Source: Algibacter lectus (GTDB lineage: Bacteria > Bacteroidota > Bacteroidia > Flavobacteriales > Flavobacteriaceae). From it: 64,000 nucleotides of DNA. Of this stretch, positions 1-8,828 are shown one piece after another. The notes under the pieces are model-generated. The model did not search any database and was not told the origin of the DNA. It worked only from the letters and a program-made list of their open reading frames with translations. Numbering within the stretch: the first letter of the stretch is position 1; each line of letters begins with the position of its first letter. The DNA lies in NCBI RefSeq assembly GCF_900112395.1, contig NZ_FOLN01000004.1:124001-188000 (forward strand). The letters are read 5' to 3'. The translations under genes and the position numbers were made by a program.

Positions 1-1473
1 AATAGTAACCCAATCGGCCATACTTCCATTCCATAAACCAGGAAGTTCTAACGCCTGAATATCGGTTCCATTTTGTGTTTTCATGGTAATAAAAGCAGCT
101 TCAGGATCTACAAAATCTAATAAATCGAATTTTTCACCTTTATAATCTTTTACACCGCAAACCAAGTCGGTTGGATTAAAATGTGTAGCGTTTTCTACAA
201 TTTTAGCTTGCCCTTCGTTAGCAATATCAATTTGAGCAAACTCTACAATTTGTAAAGACACTTCACCATTATAATCTTTTACCCAGAACGGTCCACCACC
301 AGGTTCGCCTTCATTCTTAACCATACCACAAACACGAATGGGTCTATTTAACTTACTCTTTAAGTAGTTTTTCTTTTCTTCGGAAGCAAAATCATCAAAA
401 TCATCAACCAAAGACACATTCATTTTTTTAGAAACATACATTGCTATGGCAAGCAAATCTGCTTCTGAAACTTCATCTTCATCTAACTCTTCTAAGAATT
501 TAAAAGCACGCTCTTGCACTTCTACTAAAACACCCGCAAGCATTTTTTTATATTCCGAAACTTCTTTATTCTTCTCGAAAACAACAATATTATCGATGTT
601 CTTTATAAAAAGGATGTCACTGTCTAAATCATTCAAATTCTCTAACAATGCCCCGTGCCCTGCTGGTCTAAACAAGATAGAACCATCATCATTTCTATAA
701 ATTTCATTAGTTGTTGTTAAGGCTAATGTTTCTGTTTCTTCTTTTTGATATGAAAAAGAAACATTAAAAGATGTGCTTGTTTTTTCTTCTAAAGCACTCT
801 TAATTTTATCGAATTCTGTATTGAAATATTTATGATGCTTCTCAGAAACCGTAAAGTGTAAATTGGCTTTATTGCTAGATGATGCATATAGCGTAGACTC
901 CATTAAATGCTCCTCAAAAGCTGTTACAACACCGGTTTCATAAGTATGAAATGGCAACAAACCTTTTGGAAAAAAGCTATAATTTAAGCCAGACTCATCT
1001 AGCATTGCTTTTACAAACTCTAAGCAAAGTTCTCCGGTAGTTAAACTTTCTACATTCGCTTTTACAGATTTAATTTTCGCTAAAACCTGATTATAAAAAG
1101 GAAACTGCCTAATACCAGTAACAAACGTATGAATTAAAGTATCATTCGTATTTTCGATATAAGCTTCAATAGATTCTCTATTAGGATCGTACTTTTTTAA
1201 AAACTGAAATAAGAATTTAAACATTCGTGTTGCCGCACCAGAAGCAGGAACAAATTTCACAATATTTAAATCGTTTTTCTTCGCTTCAAAACTAGCAATA
1301 AAATCACGAGTTTCTTCATCTGTATAACTTTCAATACCACTTCCTATATTTGCAGCTGCAATTAAGTTGGAATAAGACATCCCGTTTTTTATTCGAGAAA
1401 CCTGCCCTTCAACTTGTTTTTCCGTTATGCCTTTATTTTTAATCTGTATAATATCTTGTTCAGAAAACATCAT
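1..1473 (-). CDS. DUF4301 family protein, C-terminus cut off by window edge
   Basis: The reading frame is open from an ATG at 1473 to base 1, giving 491 residues without a stop, so the C-terminal end lies outside the window. I recognise the family from FRPAGHGALLENL near residue 265 and the following DSDILFIKNID stretch, typical of the DUF4301 proteins common in Bacteroidetes. The segment FVPASGAATRMF (about residues 74-85) resembles the glycine-rich signature loop of sugar-nucleotide pyrophosphorylases; this resemblance is my inference and no substrate is known. Two consecutive ATGs start the frame (1473 and 1470), so the exact start is ambiguous by one codon. It appears to be a cytosolic protein, with no signal peptide or membrane segment. 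Confidence 0.85.
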   Translation of the reverse strand, partial: MMFSEQDIIQIKNKGITEKQVEGQVSRIKNGMSYSNLIAAANIGSGIESYTDEETRDFIASFEAKKNDLNIVKFVPASGAATRMFKFLFQFLKKYDPNRESIEAYIENTNDTLIHTFVTGIRQFPFYNQVLAKIKSVKANVESLTTGELCLEFVKAMLDESGLNYSFFPKGLLPFHTYETGVVTAFEEHLMESTLYASSSNKANLHFTVSEKHHKYFNTEFDKIKSALEEKTSTSFNVSFSYQKEETETLALTTTNEIYRNDDGSILFRPAGHGALLENLNDLDSDILFIKNIDNIVVFEKNKEVSEYKKMLAGVLVEVQERAFKFLEELDEDEVSEADLLAIAMYVSKKMNVSLVDDFDDFASEEKKNYLKSKLNRPIRVCGMVKNEGEPGGGPFWVKDYNGEVSLQIVEFAQIDIANEGQAKIVENATHFNPTDLVCGVKDYKGEKFDLLDFVDPEAAFITMKTQNGTDIQALELPGLWNGSMADWVTI

Positions 1474-1754
1474 TTCTTTTTTAATGTTGATCTATATGCT
1501 TAAATGGCTATTTTGAGACGTTTTATTTATCGTCTTTCAACAACACATATGATCGTTTATTAATTATTTTTTTATTTTAAAAAGCGTTAAACACTTCCTA
1601 CATTTTCTCTGATTTTTCATGTTAACCATTTGCTTTTTAAGGCATTTCAAGATAAGTCAAAAAACACAATTTGCAAGTATTTTCTCTAGCAAATATTTCA
1701 TTTCAACTTCAACACTTCTATACTCCATTTATTCATCAAGCAAACAAAACATGT

Positions 1755-2387
1755 TTATGTCGTTTGAAAAGACTCTTTTATATTTTTCTTCCAAGCTAAA
1801 TAGCCATAAACAGCTATAATTGTAAACACAAAATATTGCAGACTAGTAAACGTAAACCCCTTATAAAAATATAGCGGTACCGAAATAATATCTCCAACAA
1901 TCCAAAACAACCAGTTTTCAACTTTTCGCTTTGCCATTAGCCACATACCAACAAAAAATATACCGGTTGTAAGCGTATCAACATAAGCAACCCAACTGGT
2001 CCATTTTCCAAATGCATGGTAAACTAAATAAACAAATACCAAGGTGGCTAAAAATATAGCCAAACTAAGTTTTTTCTCGTTAAACGTTGTTTTAGATATA
2101 GGAGTTACATCGCTTTCGTCCACTTTACGTGTCCAAATATACCAACCATAAACGCTCATTATAAAATAGTAAGCATTAATCATCATGTCTCCTAAAAGCT
2201 CCCACTTGTACAATAAATACACAAAAATAACAGTGCTTATCATACCGGTTGGAAAGACTAAAACTTTATTTTGTTTTGAATACCATACCGATAACAAACC
2301 AAAAATAGTGGCGATAATCTCTAAAGAAATATCAATAGTTTCGTATTCGGAATATTGCTTGAAGAAAAAATCAAAAATGCTATCCAT
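1755..2387 (-). CDS. pnuC: Nicotinamide riboside transporter PnuC
   Basis: The 210-residue product is an integral inner-membrane protein of the PnuC family, with about seven hydrophobic helices and the family's aromatic/lysine pattern (VWYSKQNKV near residue 35, SVYGWYIWTRK near residue 80, YGYLAWKKN near the C-terminus). PnuC proteins take up nicotinamide riboside by facilitated diffusion for NAD salvage. The gene follows the GGGP synthase gene by 22 bp on the same strand, so it is probably the last gene of a PPTase-GGGPS-pnuC transcript. There is no room for an NAD-type riboswitch directly upstream. Length and start are typical. A vitamin other than nicotinamide riboside cannot be excluded, since relatives (PnuT, PnuX) move thiamine or riboflavin. 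Confidence 0.88.
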   Translation of the reverse strand: MDSIFDFFFKQYSEYETIDISLEIIATIFGLLSVWYSKQNKVLVFPTGMISTVIFVYLLYKWELLGDMMINAYYFIMSVYGWYIWTRKVDESDVTPISKTTFNEKKLSLAIFLATLVFVYLVYHAFGKWTSWVAYVDTLTTGIFFVGMWLMAKRKVENWLFWIVGDIISVPLYFYKGFTFTSLQYFVFTIIAVYGYLAWKKNIKESFQTT

Positions 2388-2409
2388 AACAATAAGTTTG
2401 TGCTTAAGT

Positions 2410-3123
2410 TTATTTTTTTAACCTCTCAAAAAACAATTCGTCCTCCTCAAAAGCAGTCCCAATAACCACTAAATCGGCTCCCGAAGCATAGGCGTTTTCC
2501 AATTGATCTAAATTACGAATACCTCCACCAACTATTAAAGGCAACTCCGTTTCTTGTTTCACTTTTGAAATTACAGTACCCAAAACAGGAAAACGTGCGC
2601 CACTGCCCGCTTCTAAATATATAAGTTTCATACCTAACAACTGCGCTGCTTTGGCTGTATCCACTATTTTTTGAATATTACTTCTTTCTAAAGGCAACGT
2701 TTCAGTAACTTGCTGCACAGCTGTTTCCTTGCCGCTTTCAATTAAAATATAACCAGTTGAAATTACCTCTAACGTTGTGTTTCTTAATTTAGAAACAGCC
2801 TCAACATGTTTCCCGATTAAATACTCTGGATTTCTACCCGAAATTAAAGATAAAAACAAAATAGCATCTGCCTTTTCGGTAATTTGAGTAACATCACCCG
2901 GAAATAAAACAATAGGCAATTGGGTGTGTTTTTTAATTTCTTCAACTAAAATATCGGTAACATCCAAATCTACAATACTACCGCCTACAAAAATATGTGT
3001 AGCAATAGATTGATTTACTTTTTCTATAAACCCTACTGTATTTTCAACTAAAAATTTATCCGGATCGATTAAAACCGCTAGCTGCTTGGTGTTGTTTTGT
3101 ATGTTTTGATAAACATGTCTCAT
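2410..3123 (-). CDS. Geranylgeranylglyceryl phosphate synthase family protein (PcrB/GGGPS-like)
   Basis: A TIM-barrel prenyltransferase of about 237 residues. The signature stretches are LAVLIDPDKF near the N-terminus, the FVGGSIVD strand, FLSLISGRNP, YLEAGSGA and the phosphate-binding LIVGGGIRN close to the C-terminus. Family members couple glycerol-1-phosphate to a polyprenyl diphosphate, the first step of archaeal-type ether lipids; members from Bacteroidetes have been assigned geranylgeranyl specificity, while Firmicutes PcrB uses heptaprenyl diphosphate. I choose the ATG at 3123 because it overlaps the stop of the upstream PPTase gene as ATGA, a typical coupling arrangement; an upstream in-frame start at 3144 would add seven unlikely residues (MCICHRR). 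The gene shares its transcript with the PPTase and PnuC genes. Confidence 0.88.
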   Translation of the reverse strand: MRHVYQNIQNNTKQLAVLIDPDKFLVENTVGFIEKVNQSIATHIFVGGSIVDLDVTDILVEEIKKHTQLPIVLFPGDVTQITEKADAILFLSLISGRNPEYLIGKHVEAVSKLRNTTLEVISTGYILIESGKETAVQQVTETLPLERSNIQKIVDTAKAAQLLGMKLIYLEAGSGARFPVLGTVISKVKQETELPLIVGGGIRNLDQLENAYASGADLVVIGTAFEEDELFFERLKK

Positions 3124-3749
3124 TCTCCTATGGCATATGCACAAACAAAACCTTCAAACTCAAAAAACTGTACTAAGTAGCGGTATTTTTTAGTTTCATA
3201 ATCTATCCAAGCCATGGTTTCTTCATCTTGCAATTCAAAAGGAATAACCAAAAAACACTGTTTAAAACTAGTGCCTGGTGTTGCAAAAAGCTTATAAAGC
3301 GATTCTTTTACACACCAAATGGTTGTTAACTTTTTTATGTAATCACTTTGTTCTTTATCTAAGTAATCGGCTTCGTAGCCAATAAATTTATGAGCAATTA
3401 CTGTAATTTTATCGCGCTGCTTTTCAATATCAATACCAATAACTTGATCACTAACAATCACAGCCGAAAAATTAAAAGAGTGTGTTATCGAAATCTGTTT
3501 CCCATCTTTTAAATGAGGCTTTCCATTGTCATCATAAATCAAATCGGCATCGGCATAACCAAACTCAGCCAATAATTTACGTACACTTAGAAACCCACGC
3601 TGGTGCAGCTCACTTTTCATGCCCAGCACACGTTTTAGAGTCTCTGGCTTTAAAGTTACAGCAGCCATTAAATCATCGAAAGGCTCAGTAATCTTCCACA
3701 TTTTAACAACAGTTTGTGAATTTGGCGTTATGGTTTTATAAAGAGGCAT
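3120..3749 (-). CDS. 4'-phosphopantetheinyl transferase superfamily protein
   Basis: This 209-residue protein should transfer the phosphopantetheine arm of coenzyme A to the serine of a carrier protein. The diagnostic motifs are present: ISITHS (86-91), the Mg2+-binding GIDIE (105-109) and WCVKESLYK (145-153). The length fits the Sfp/HetI-like, single-chain pseudo-dimeric type rather than the trimeric AcpS type. Which carrier protein it serves, fatty-acid ACP or a secondary pathway, cannot be read from the context, since no synthase gene lies nearby. Its stop codon overlaps the start of the GGGP synthase gene (ATGA), so the two are probably co-translated. It diverges from ahcY across a 131-bp intergenic region. 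Confidence 0.88.
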   Translation of the reverse strand: MPLYKTITPNSQTVVKMWKITEPFDDLMAAVTLKPETLKRVLGMKSELHQRGFLSVRKLLAEFGYADADLIYDDNGKPHLKDGKQISITHSFNFSAVIVSDQVIGIDIEKQRDKITVIAHKFIGYEADYLDKEQSDYIKKLTTIWCVKESLYKLFATPGTSFKQCFLVIPFELQDEETMAWIDYETKKYRYLVQFFEFEGFVCAYAIGE

Positions 3750-3772
3750 TTAATATTCTGAATGTTATTGAT

Positions 3773-3780
3773 TATCTTTG
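3773..3780 (+). promoter_or_regulatory. Probable -7 promoter box for ahcY (TATCTTTG)
   Basis: TATCTTTG matches the Bacteroidetes -7 consensus TAnnTTTG and lies about 100 bp before the ahcY ATG, leaving an unusually long leader. I did not recognise a known SAM or SAH riboswitch fold in that leader. A clear -33 TTG element at the expected distance was not seen. Confidence 0.55.
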
Positions 3781-3880
3781 CACAATCTTAGGCAAATTAT
3801 ACGATTTCGACGAGCGAATTTAACCATTTTAACACGAATCGCAATCCTGTTTAAGTTATTAAATAAAAAAGAATATTGAT

Positions 3881-5197
3881 ATGAGCACAAAAACAATTCC
3901 TTACGTAGCTAGCAAAGTAAAAGATATTTCTCTTGCGGCATGGGGACGAAAAGAAATAGAATTAGCCGAAGCCGAAATGCCAGGTTTAATGAGTCTTCGT
4001 GAAGAATACGGTAATTCGCAACCTTTAAAAGGCGCGCGTATTGCAGGATGTTTACACATGACGATACAAACAGCCGTTTTAATTGAAACACTACAGGCTT
4101 TAGGTGCAGAAGTAACTTGGAGTTCTTGTAACATTTTTTCTACACAAGATCAAGCAGCAGCTGCCATTGCAGAAGCAGGAACAGCGGTTTATGCTTGGAA
4201 AGATATGACTGAAGAAGAATTTGATTGGTGTATCGAACAAACACTTTTCTTTGGTGAAGATAGAAAACCATTAAACATGATTCTTGATGACGGTGGTGAT
4301 TTAACTAACATGGTTTTAGATAAATACCCAGAATTAGCAGCAGGAATTAACGGACTTTCAGAAGAAACTACAACAGGTGTTCACCGTCTTTACGAGCGTG
4401 TAAAAAACGGAACATTACCAATGCCTGCAATCAACGTAAACGATTCGGTAACAAAATCTAAATTCGATAACAAATACGGTTGTAAAGAATCTGCAGTAGA
4501 TGCCATTCGTCGTGCAACAGACCTTATGCTTGCCGGAAAACGTGTAACTGTTTGTGGTTATGGTGATGTTGGTAAAGGTACCGCTGCCTCTTTTAAAGGT
4601 GCAGGATCTATTGTAACAGTAACAGAAATCGACCCAATTTGTGCGCTTCAAGCAGCAATGGACGGTTTTGAAGTTAAAAGACTAGAAACTGTAGTTGGAA
4701 ATTCAGATATCATTATCACAACAACAGGAAATAAAGACATTATCCAAGGGCGTCATTTCGAAGCTATGAAAGATAAAGTTATCGTGTGTAACATTGGGCA
4801 TTTCGACAACGAAATCGATATGGCTTGGTTAAACAAAAACCACGGTAACACTAAAAACACAATTAAACCACAAGTTGATAAATATACTATCGACGGTAAA
4901 GATATCATTATCCTTGCAGAAGGTCGTTTAGTAAACTTAGGTTGTGCTACAGGTCACCCAAGTTTTGTAATGTCTAACTCATTTACAAACCAAACTTTAG
5001 CTCAAATTGAACTTTGGACCAACGCAGAAGCATACGGAAACGATGTGTACATGTTACCAAAAGCTTTAGACGAAAAAGTAGCTAAATTACACCTTGCAAA
5101 AATTGGTGTAGAGCTTACTGAACTTCGCGAAGACCAAGCAAGCTATATTGGTGTAACCGTAGAAGGACCATACAAACCAGAACATTACAGATACTAA
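3881..5197 (+). CDS. ahcY: Adenosylhomocysteinase (S-adenosylhomocysteine hydrolase)
   Basis: The 438-residue cytosolic enzyme splits S-adenosylhomocysteine into adenosine and homocysteine, removing product inhibition of methyltransferases in the methyl cycle. Visible marks are the N-terminal substrate segment with [15 protein letters not shown], the NAD-binding Rossmann loop [12 protein letters not shown] (near residue 225), the [11 protein letters not shown] region and the conserved C-terminal KPEHYRY that reaches into the neighbouring subunit. Length is normal for the family. It stands alone: it diverges from the PPTase operon and is followed by its own hairpin terminator. The start ATG fits the family's N-terminus and there is no competing in-frame start. 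Confidence 0.97.
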   Translation: MSTKTIPYVASKVKDISLAAWGRKEIELAEAEMPGLMSLREEYGNSQPLKGARIAGCLHMTIQTAVLIETLQALGAEVTWSSCNIFSTQDQAAAAIAEAGTAVYAWKDMTEEEFDWCIEQTLFFGEDRKPLNMILDDGGDLTNMVLDKYPELAAGINGLSEETTTGVHRLYERVKNGTLPMPAINVNDSVTKSKFDNKYGCKESAVDAIRRATDLMLAGKRVTVCGYGDVGKGTAASFKGAGSIVTVTEIDPICALQAAMDGFEVKRLETVVGNSDIIITTTGNKDIIQGRHFEAMKDKVIVCNIGHFDNEIDMAWLNKNHGNTKNTIKPQVDKYTIDGKDIIILAEGRLVNLGCATGHPSFVMSNSFTNQTLAQIELWTNAEAYGNDVYMLPKALDEKVAKLHLAKIGVELTELREDQASYIGVTVEGPYKPEHYRY

Positions 5198-5217
5198 AAA
5201 AACGATAGTTTTTTTTG

Positions 5218-5236
5218 TACTGAATTTGTTTCAGTA
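5218..5236. repeat. Short palindrome, diverged copy of the element at 5356-5376
   Basis: TACTGAA and TTCAGTA are perfectly complementary arms around a 5-nt loop. The loop and arms match the palindrome at 5356-5376 at most positions (CTGAA, loop ending TTGT, TTCAG), so the two are probably copies of one family. It lies 20 bp after the ahcY stop codon. Confidence 0.6.
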
Positions 5237-5251
5237 TCTCAATAATAAATT

Positions 5252-5285
5252 AAATCCCAAGCAGCAATGTTTGGGATTTTTTTAT
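5252..5285 (+). terminator. Rho-independent terminator after ahcY
   Basis: AAATCCCAA (5252-5260) pairs with TTGGGATTT (5271-5279) across a 10-nt loop and is followed by a run of seven T. It lies 55 bp after the ahcY stop. Confidence 0.85.
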
Positions 5286-5467
5286 TTGGGCAATTTTGTT
5301 TTGGGAGAAAAACCCAAAACAAACCGCGCTTTCCGCTATATCTTTTTACAAAGCAATCCTGAACTTGTTTCAGGATCTGCTCAATTCCAAAGAAATTTCA
5401 GTTAAAAATTAAAGCAGAGTCTATTTAAAAGCTTTACAAAAAGGATGCCGCTGCAATCCCTATCGCA
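5286..5467 (+). repeat. Structured intergenic repeat, copy A, with an insertion in its hairpin loop
   Basis: Read on the plus strand this element has the same order as copies B and C: GGGC (5288-5291), a hairpin (GTTTTGGG 5298-5305 with CCCAAAAC 5313-5320), CGCGCTTTCCGCTATATC, a second stem (ATCTTTTT from 5340 with AAAAAGGAT ending 5446), then GCTGCAATCCCTATCGC ending near 5467. The second loop is about 90 nt long and contains the palindrome 5356-5376, whereas copies B and C have short loops. It follows the ahcY terminator in sense orientation. I believe this is the widespread Flavobacteria intergenic repeat; its function is unknown to me. The rest of the 460-bp gap to tyrS holds only the tyrS promoter. 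Confidence 0.7.
5356..5376. repeat. Palindrome nested inside repeat copy A
   Basis: ATCCTGAA (5356-5363) and TTCAGGAT (5369-5376) are perfect inverted arms around loop CTTGT. It lies within the loop of the second stem of repeat copy A and resembles the palindrome at 5218-5236. Confidence 0.7.
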
Positions 5468-5624
5468 AAATTACCATCCAACAACGGTAAAACTAAACGG
5501 ATAAATAAACGCAGTACACGCAAGAAGGATGCGATTTCTTCTAACGTCGAATTATGACAAAAAAGCAAAAACAATACTAAACAAAGAATTTCACATAAAA
5601 CCCAACAAATTCTAAGCGTATTTT

Positions 5625-5632
5625 TATATTTG
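5625..5632 (+). promoter_or_regulatory. Probable -7 promoter box for tyrS (TATATTTG)
   Basis: TATATTTG matches TAnnTTTG exactly and lies 26 bp before the tyrS ATG, predicting a leader of about 20 nt. Confidence 0.7.
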
Positions 5633-5658
5633 CCTAAGATTACTAAATACACCTAAAA

Positions 5659-6954
5659 ATGATAAAGAATTTTGTTGAAGAATTAACGTGGAGAGGCATG
5701 ATACAAGATAGTATGCCAGGAACGGAAGAGCACTTATTAGAAGCCATGCGTAAGGCGTATGTAGGTATTGACCCTACAGCAGACTCTTTGCATATTGGTC
5801 ATCTTGTTGGTGTTATGGGATTAAAACATTTTCAATTATCAGGGCATAAACCAGTTGCGTTAGTAGGTGGAGCAACAGGAATGATTGGTGATCCTTCTGG
5901 AAAATCTGCCGAGCGTAATTTACTTACCGAGGATATTCTTTTACATAACCAAAATGCTATAAAAGAACAGTTATCTCGCTTTTTAGATTTTGATAGTGAT
6001 GCAGAAAACGCAGCTATTATCGTAAATAATTACGATTGGATGAAAGAGTTTTCATTCTTAGAATTTATTAGAGATGTTGGTAAACACATTACCGTAAACT
6101 ATATGATGGCTAAAGATTCTGTAAAGAAACGCTTGTCCTCTGAGTCTTCTGTAGGAATGAGCTTTACAGAGTTCACTTACCAATTGGTTCAAGGTTACGA
6201 TTTTTTACATTTATATAGAGAAAAGCAATGTACACTTCAAATGGGCGGAAGCGACCAATGGGGAAACATTACTACGGGAACAGAATTAATTCGTCGTGTA
6301 GATTCAGGAAAAGGTTACGCCTTAACTTGGCCATTAATTACAAAGGCCGATGGCACTAAATTTGGTAAAACCGAAGGCGGAAACATTTGGTTAGACAGCG
6401 AAAGAACGTCACCTTATAAATTCTACCAATATTGGTTAAACACCAGTGATATCGATGCTGAAAAATACATTAAGATTTTTACATTTTTAACTAAAGCAGA
6501 TATTGAAGCTTTAATAGAAGAGCACCAAGAAGCACCACATTTACGTGTTTTACAAAAGCGTTTAGCTGAAGAAATAACCACTATGGTACATTCTAAAGAA
6601 GATCTAGACAACGCTATAAAGGCAAGTAATATTCTTTTTGGAAAATCTACAGGAGACGATTTAAAAGCTTTAAACGAGCAAACCTTTTTAGATATTTTTG
6701 ATGGTGTGCCATTAACTGAAATATCTCAAGTAGATATTGATAATGGTTTAGACATTATAGCTGCTTTAGCAGAAAAAGGAGGCTTTTTAAAATCGAACGG
6801 TGAAGCCCGCCGTGCTTTAAAAGAAAACTCTATTGCTGTAAACAAAGAGAAAGTAAAAGACCATTACAGCATTACTAAAGACGATTTAATAAACAATAAG
6901 TTTGTATTACTTCAACGCGGTAAAAAGAACTATTTTGTATTGCGTGTGGTTTAA
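5659..6954 (+). CDS. tyrS: Tyrosyl-tRNA synthetase
   Basis: A class I aminoacyl-tRNA synthetase of 431 residues, the usual bacterial length, which charges tRNA-Tyr. The HIGH signature is at residues 45-48 ([10 protein letters not shown]) and the KMSKS equivalent is KFGKTEGG near residue 235. The tyrosine-binding [11 protein letters not shown] stretch and [10 protein letters not shown] are present, and the C-terminal part (about 365-431) is an S4-like RNA-binding domain ([15 protein letters not shown]). It is transcribed alone, with a clear promoter box upstream and a strong terminator 30 bp downstream. Confidence 0.97.
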   Translation: MIKNFVEELTWRGMIQDSMPGTEEHLLEAMRKAYVGIDPTADSLHIGHLVGVMGLKHFQLSGHKPVALVGGATGMIGDPSGKSAERNLLTEDILLHNQNAIKEQLSRFLDFDSDAENAAIIVNNYDWMKEFSFLEFIRDVGKHITVNYMMAKDSVKKRLSSESSVGMSFTEFTYQLVQGYDFLHLYREKQCTLQMGGSDQWGNITTGTELIRRVDSGKGYALTWPLITKADGTKFGKTEGGNIWLDSERTSPYKFYQYWLNTSDIDAEKYIKIFTFLTKADIEALIEEHQEAPHLRVLQKRLAEEITTMVHSKEDLDNAIKASNILFGKSTGDDLKALNEQTFLDIFDGVPLTEISQVDIDNGLDIIAALAEKGGFLKSNGEARRALKENSIAVNKEKVKDHYSITKDDLINNKFVLLQRGKKNYFVLRVV

Positions 6955-6983
6955 AAAACAGCGTATTGTAAATTATAAAAACA

Positions 6984-7021
6984 AAAAAGTCTCTGATTAA
7001 GTTTAATCAGAGACTTTTTTT
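6984..7021 (+). terminator. Strong Rho-independent terminator after tyrS
   Basis: A 17-bp perfect stem (6984-7000 with 7003-7019) with a 2-nt loop is followed by more T. Because the stem begins with A residues, it could also act in the opposite direction for the minus-strand lipoprotein gene ending at 7167. Confidence 0.9.
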
Positions 7022-7056
7022 TATATCGTTCTTTTGTTGCTAGTTCTGTTTGGTTC

Positions 7057-7162
7057 TGTCATTTCGAACGCAGTGAGAAAACACTTAAAAAAGCTCGTTT
7101 TGTGTTATTTCTATTATGTGACTCCTCATTTAATTAGAAGTGAGATGGATTGCGGGAGTCAC
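7057..7162. repeat. Flavobacterial intergenic repeat remnant with long inverted repeat
   Basis: The stretch contains TGTCATTTCGAACGCAGTGAG, which resembles a short dispersed intergenic sequence common in Bacteroidetes, and the perfect inverted arms GTGACTCC (7118-7125) and GGAGTCAC (7155-7162). The second arm ends 5 bp before the stop of the minus-strand lipoprotein gene. No coding potential was seen. Confidence 0.45.
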
Positions 7163-7166
7163 TTAA

Positions 7167-8771
7167 TTAATCCTTAAACGTCAACGTTTCCGGATAACCC
7201 CAATCGGCACGGATTTCTATTGCTTTAAAATGGCTTACTTTTTCCGGTTGTATCTTTTTTAAATAATTACCTGTGTCGTATTTCCCGTTACCATTCGCAT
7301 CATGAATTACACGTATTTTATACGTTGCTGGCACTACGTTAAAAAAGTCTACAACACCTTCAGTTTTAGCAAATTTTTCTCTTTTCACTTCGCCTTTATC
7401 ATCTGTTAATTGTATAACAAGCGGGTAAGTTGCATTAATTAAAGTAAAACGTGCGTATCCAAACTCAGATTCTTTTTTAGTTTTAAAAGAATAGTTTAAC
7501 GTATCATTTTTATCATCGTACAAATCGACAAATGCTTCGGGAAGTATTTGAATTTGATAACTATTGTCTGCTGTTTTTTCAAAATCGAATTGATACATAT
7601 TATTAATAGTATCAAACTTAGTTGTAAAAGCCACCTTGGTAGAATCTTTATCTAAAACCGTCATTTTTTCTGCATTGAAATCAACAAAAGGTGTACTTCC
7701 GGAAATATAAAAAGATTCTGTATAACCTACTGCTCCCGAAGGCGCAGATTGTATTACTAAACTATCACGTTCTAACTTTCTTATCCTAACGGTATAATCT
7801 TTTTTGTAATCACCATTAGAAACCGTAAATAGTAAAGAATCAACCTCTAACTTTGGTTTATACCAATAGTTAAGCGTATCGGTTTTTGTATCTTTTAAAA
7901 TACGATATTCAAAATCTTCAGGTACATCAGAATTTAAGGTAATCTTCATACCCTCATAATTCCCCTCATAACCAAAAGCTATTTTTTCTCCAGCAACAAT
8001 CATTGGTCGTGTTGCTTTATAATCTAACTCTTCATTAAATAATTTCAATGTATAAAGCGAATCATTCGGTACCGTAATAAAGCTTTTATGAAAAGCAATT
8101 TGATCTGCTTTTTGCTGAAATTTATTATCAGAATTACCATCCTTTAAAGCCAAAAGCATGTATTTACCAGCCTTAATATTATCTACAGAAAATGTAGTAA
8201 CACTATCTAATGTATTGGTAATGTATTTTGGTGTTTCTTTATACACAATAGAATCTGTAAACGTAGAATCGACCTCGTACAACATAACCGAAACAAAAGT
8301 ATCTGGTTGTGGTTTTAAGGCATCTACAACACTTCCTTTTACATCTAACGAATCAATATAGTTTCCTGTAGAAAACACGTAACGATAATACGGATATGGA
8401 TTTCCTTCATTATTATCCTGAATACTGTTACCAAAATTAAAAGCGTAAGTGGTATTAGGTTTTAATGTATCGTGAATTTTAATTGTAATTTCTTTACTAG
8501 CCGACCCCATTGGTGTAATTTCCGGCTGGTTTTTCATGGGTGGAGAAATAATAAGCTGCTTATTTAAGTCTTTCATTTTGACATACTCATCAAAATAAAT
8601 TTTTATCTCATTGCCCTTAAAATTGGTTGTTAAGTTTGCAGGTTCTGTTTTAAGAATAACAGGTGGTGTCACGTCTTTGGGACCACCATCTGGAGTTCCT
8701 CGATTGGCACAATTAATAAAAATAAGACCAATAACCGCAGCTAAAATAAAATTTGAAAGTGTTTTATTCAT
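7167..8771 (-). CDS. Ig-like domain lipoprotein of unknown function
   Basis: The 534-residue product has a lipoprotein signal peptide ending in FINC with the acylated cysteine at residue 21, followed by RGTPDGGPKDVTPPVI, the usual opening of the Bacteroidetes family with an SbsA-type Ig-like domain. That domain covers about residues 37-130 (KTEPANLTTNF, IKIYFDEYVKM). The rest is rich in beta-strand and ends with DANGNGKYDTGNYL, a calcium-loop-like turn. It is probably anchored to the outer membrane. A probable TAGGTTTG promoter box lies 20 bp before the start, so it is transcribed separately from the comF pair although on the same strand. No enzyme function is apparent. Confidence 0.8.
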   Translation of the reverse strand: MNKTLSNFILAAVIGLIFINCANRGTPDGGPKDVTPPVILKTEPANLTTNFKGNEIKIYFDEYVKMKDLNKQLIISPPMKNQPEITPMGSASKEITIKIHDTLKPNTTYAFNFGNSIQDNNEGNPYPYYRYVFSTGNYIDSLDVKGSVVDALKPQPDTFVSVMLYEVDSTFTDSIVYKETPKYITNTLDSVTTFSVDNIKAGKYMLLALKDGNSDNKFQQKADQIAFHKSFITVPNDSLYTLKLFNEELDYKATRPMIVAGEKIAFGYEGNYEGMKITLNSDVPEDFEYRILKDTKTDTLNYWYKPKLEVDSLLFTVSNGDYKKDYTVRIRKLERDSLVIQSAPSGAVGYTESFYISGSTPFVDFNAEKMTVLDKDSTKVAFTTKFDTINNMYQFDFEKTADNSYQIQILPEAFVDLYDDKNDTLNYSFKTKKESEFGYARFTLINATYPLVIQLTDDKGEVKREKFAKTEGVVDFFNVVPATYKIRVIHDANGNGKYDTGNYLKKIQPEKVSHFKAIEIRADWGYPETLTFKD

Positions 8772-8790
8772 TACCTATTAAAAATTTTCA

Positions 8791-8798
8791 CAAACCTA
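8791..8798 (-). promoter_or_regulatory. Probable -7 box for the Ig-like lipoprotein gene (TAGGTTTG)
   Basis: Reading the minus strand, TAGGTTTG fits TAnnTTTG and sits 19 nt before the ATG at 8771. It lies between the comF stop and the lipoprotein start. Confidence 0.5.
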
Positions 8799-8828
8799 CA
8801 TAATTTTAAAGATATAACGCTTAAAACC

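Noticed and set aside
1619-1819. 66-codon plus-strand frame
   Set aside because: It overlaps the end of pnuC on the other strand and has low-complexity composition with no family resemblance; the 281-bp gap before it shows only AT-rich sequence.
1990-2440. NAD-type riboswitch before pnuC
   Set aside because: The upstream gene ends only 22 bp before pnuC, leaving no leader.
3781-3880. Possible SAM/SAH riboswitch in the ahcY leader
   Set aside because: The leader is long, but I could not draw a known riboswitch core by eye; a covariance search would decide.
5434-5652. 72-codon minus-strand frame between ahcY and tyrS
   Set aside because: It is made from the end of repeat copy A and the tyrS promoter region read backwards.
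7057-7162. Treating the inverted repeat before the Ig-like lipoprotein stop as a small RNA gene
   Set aside because: It has no promoter or independent terminator and looks like a dispersed repeat remnant.
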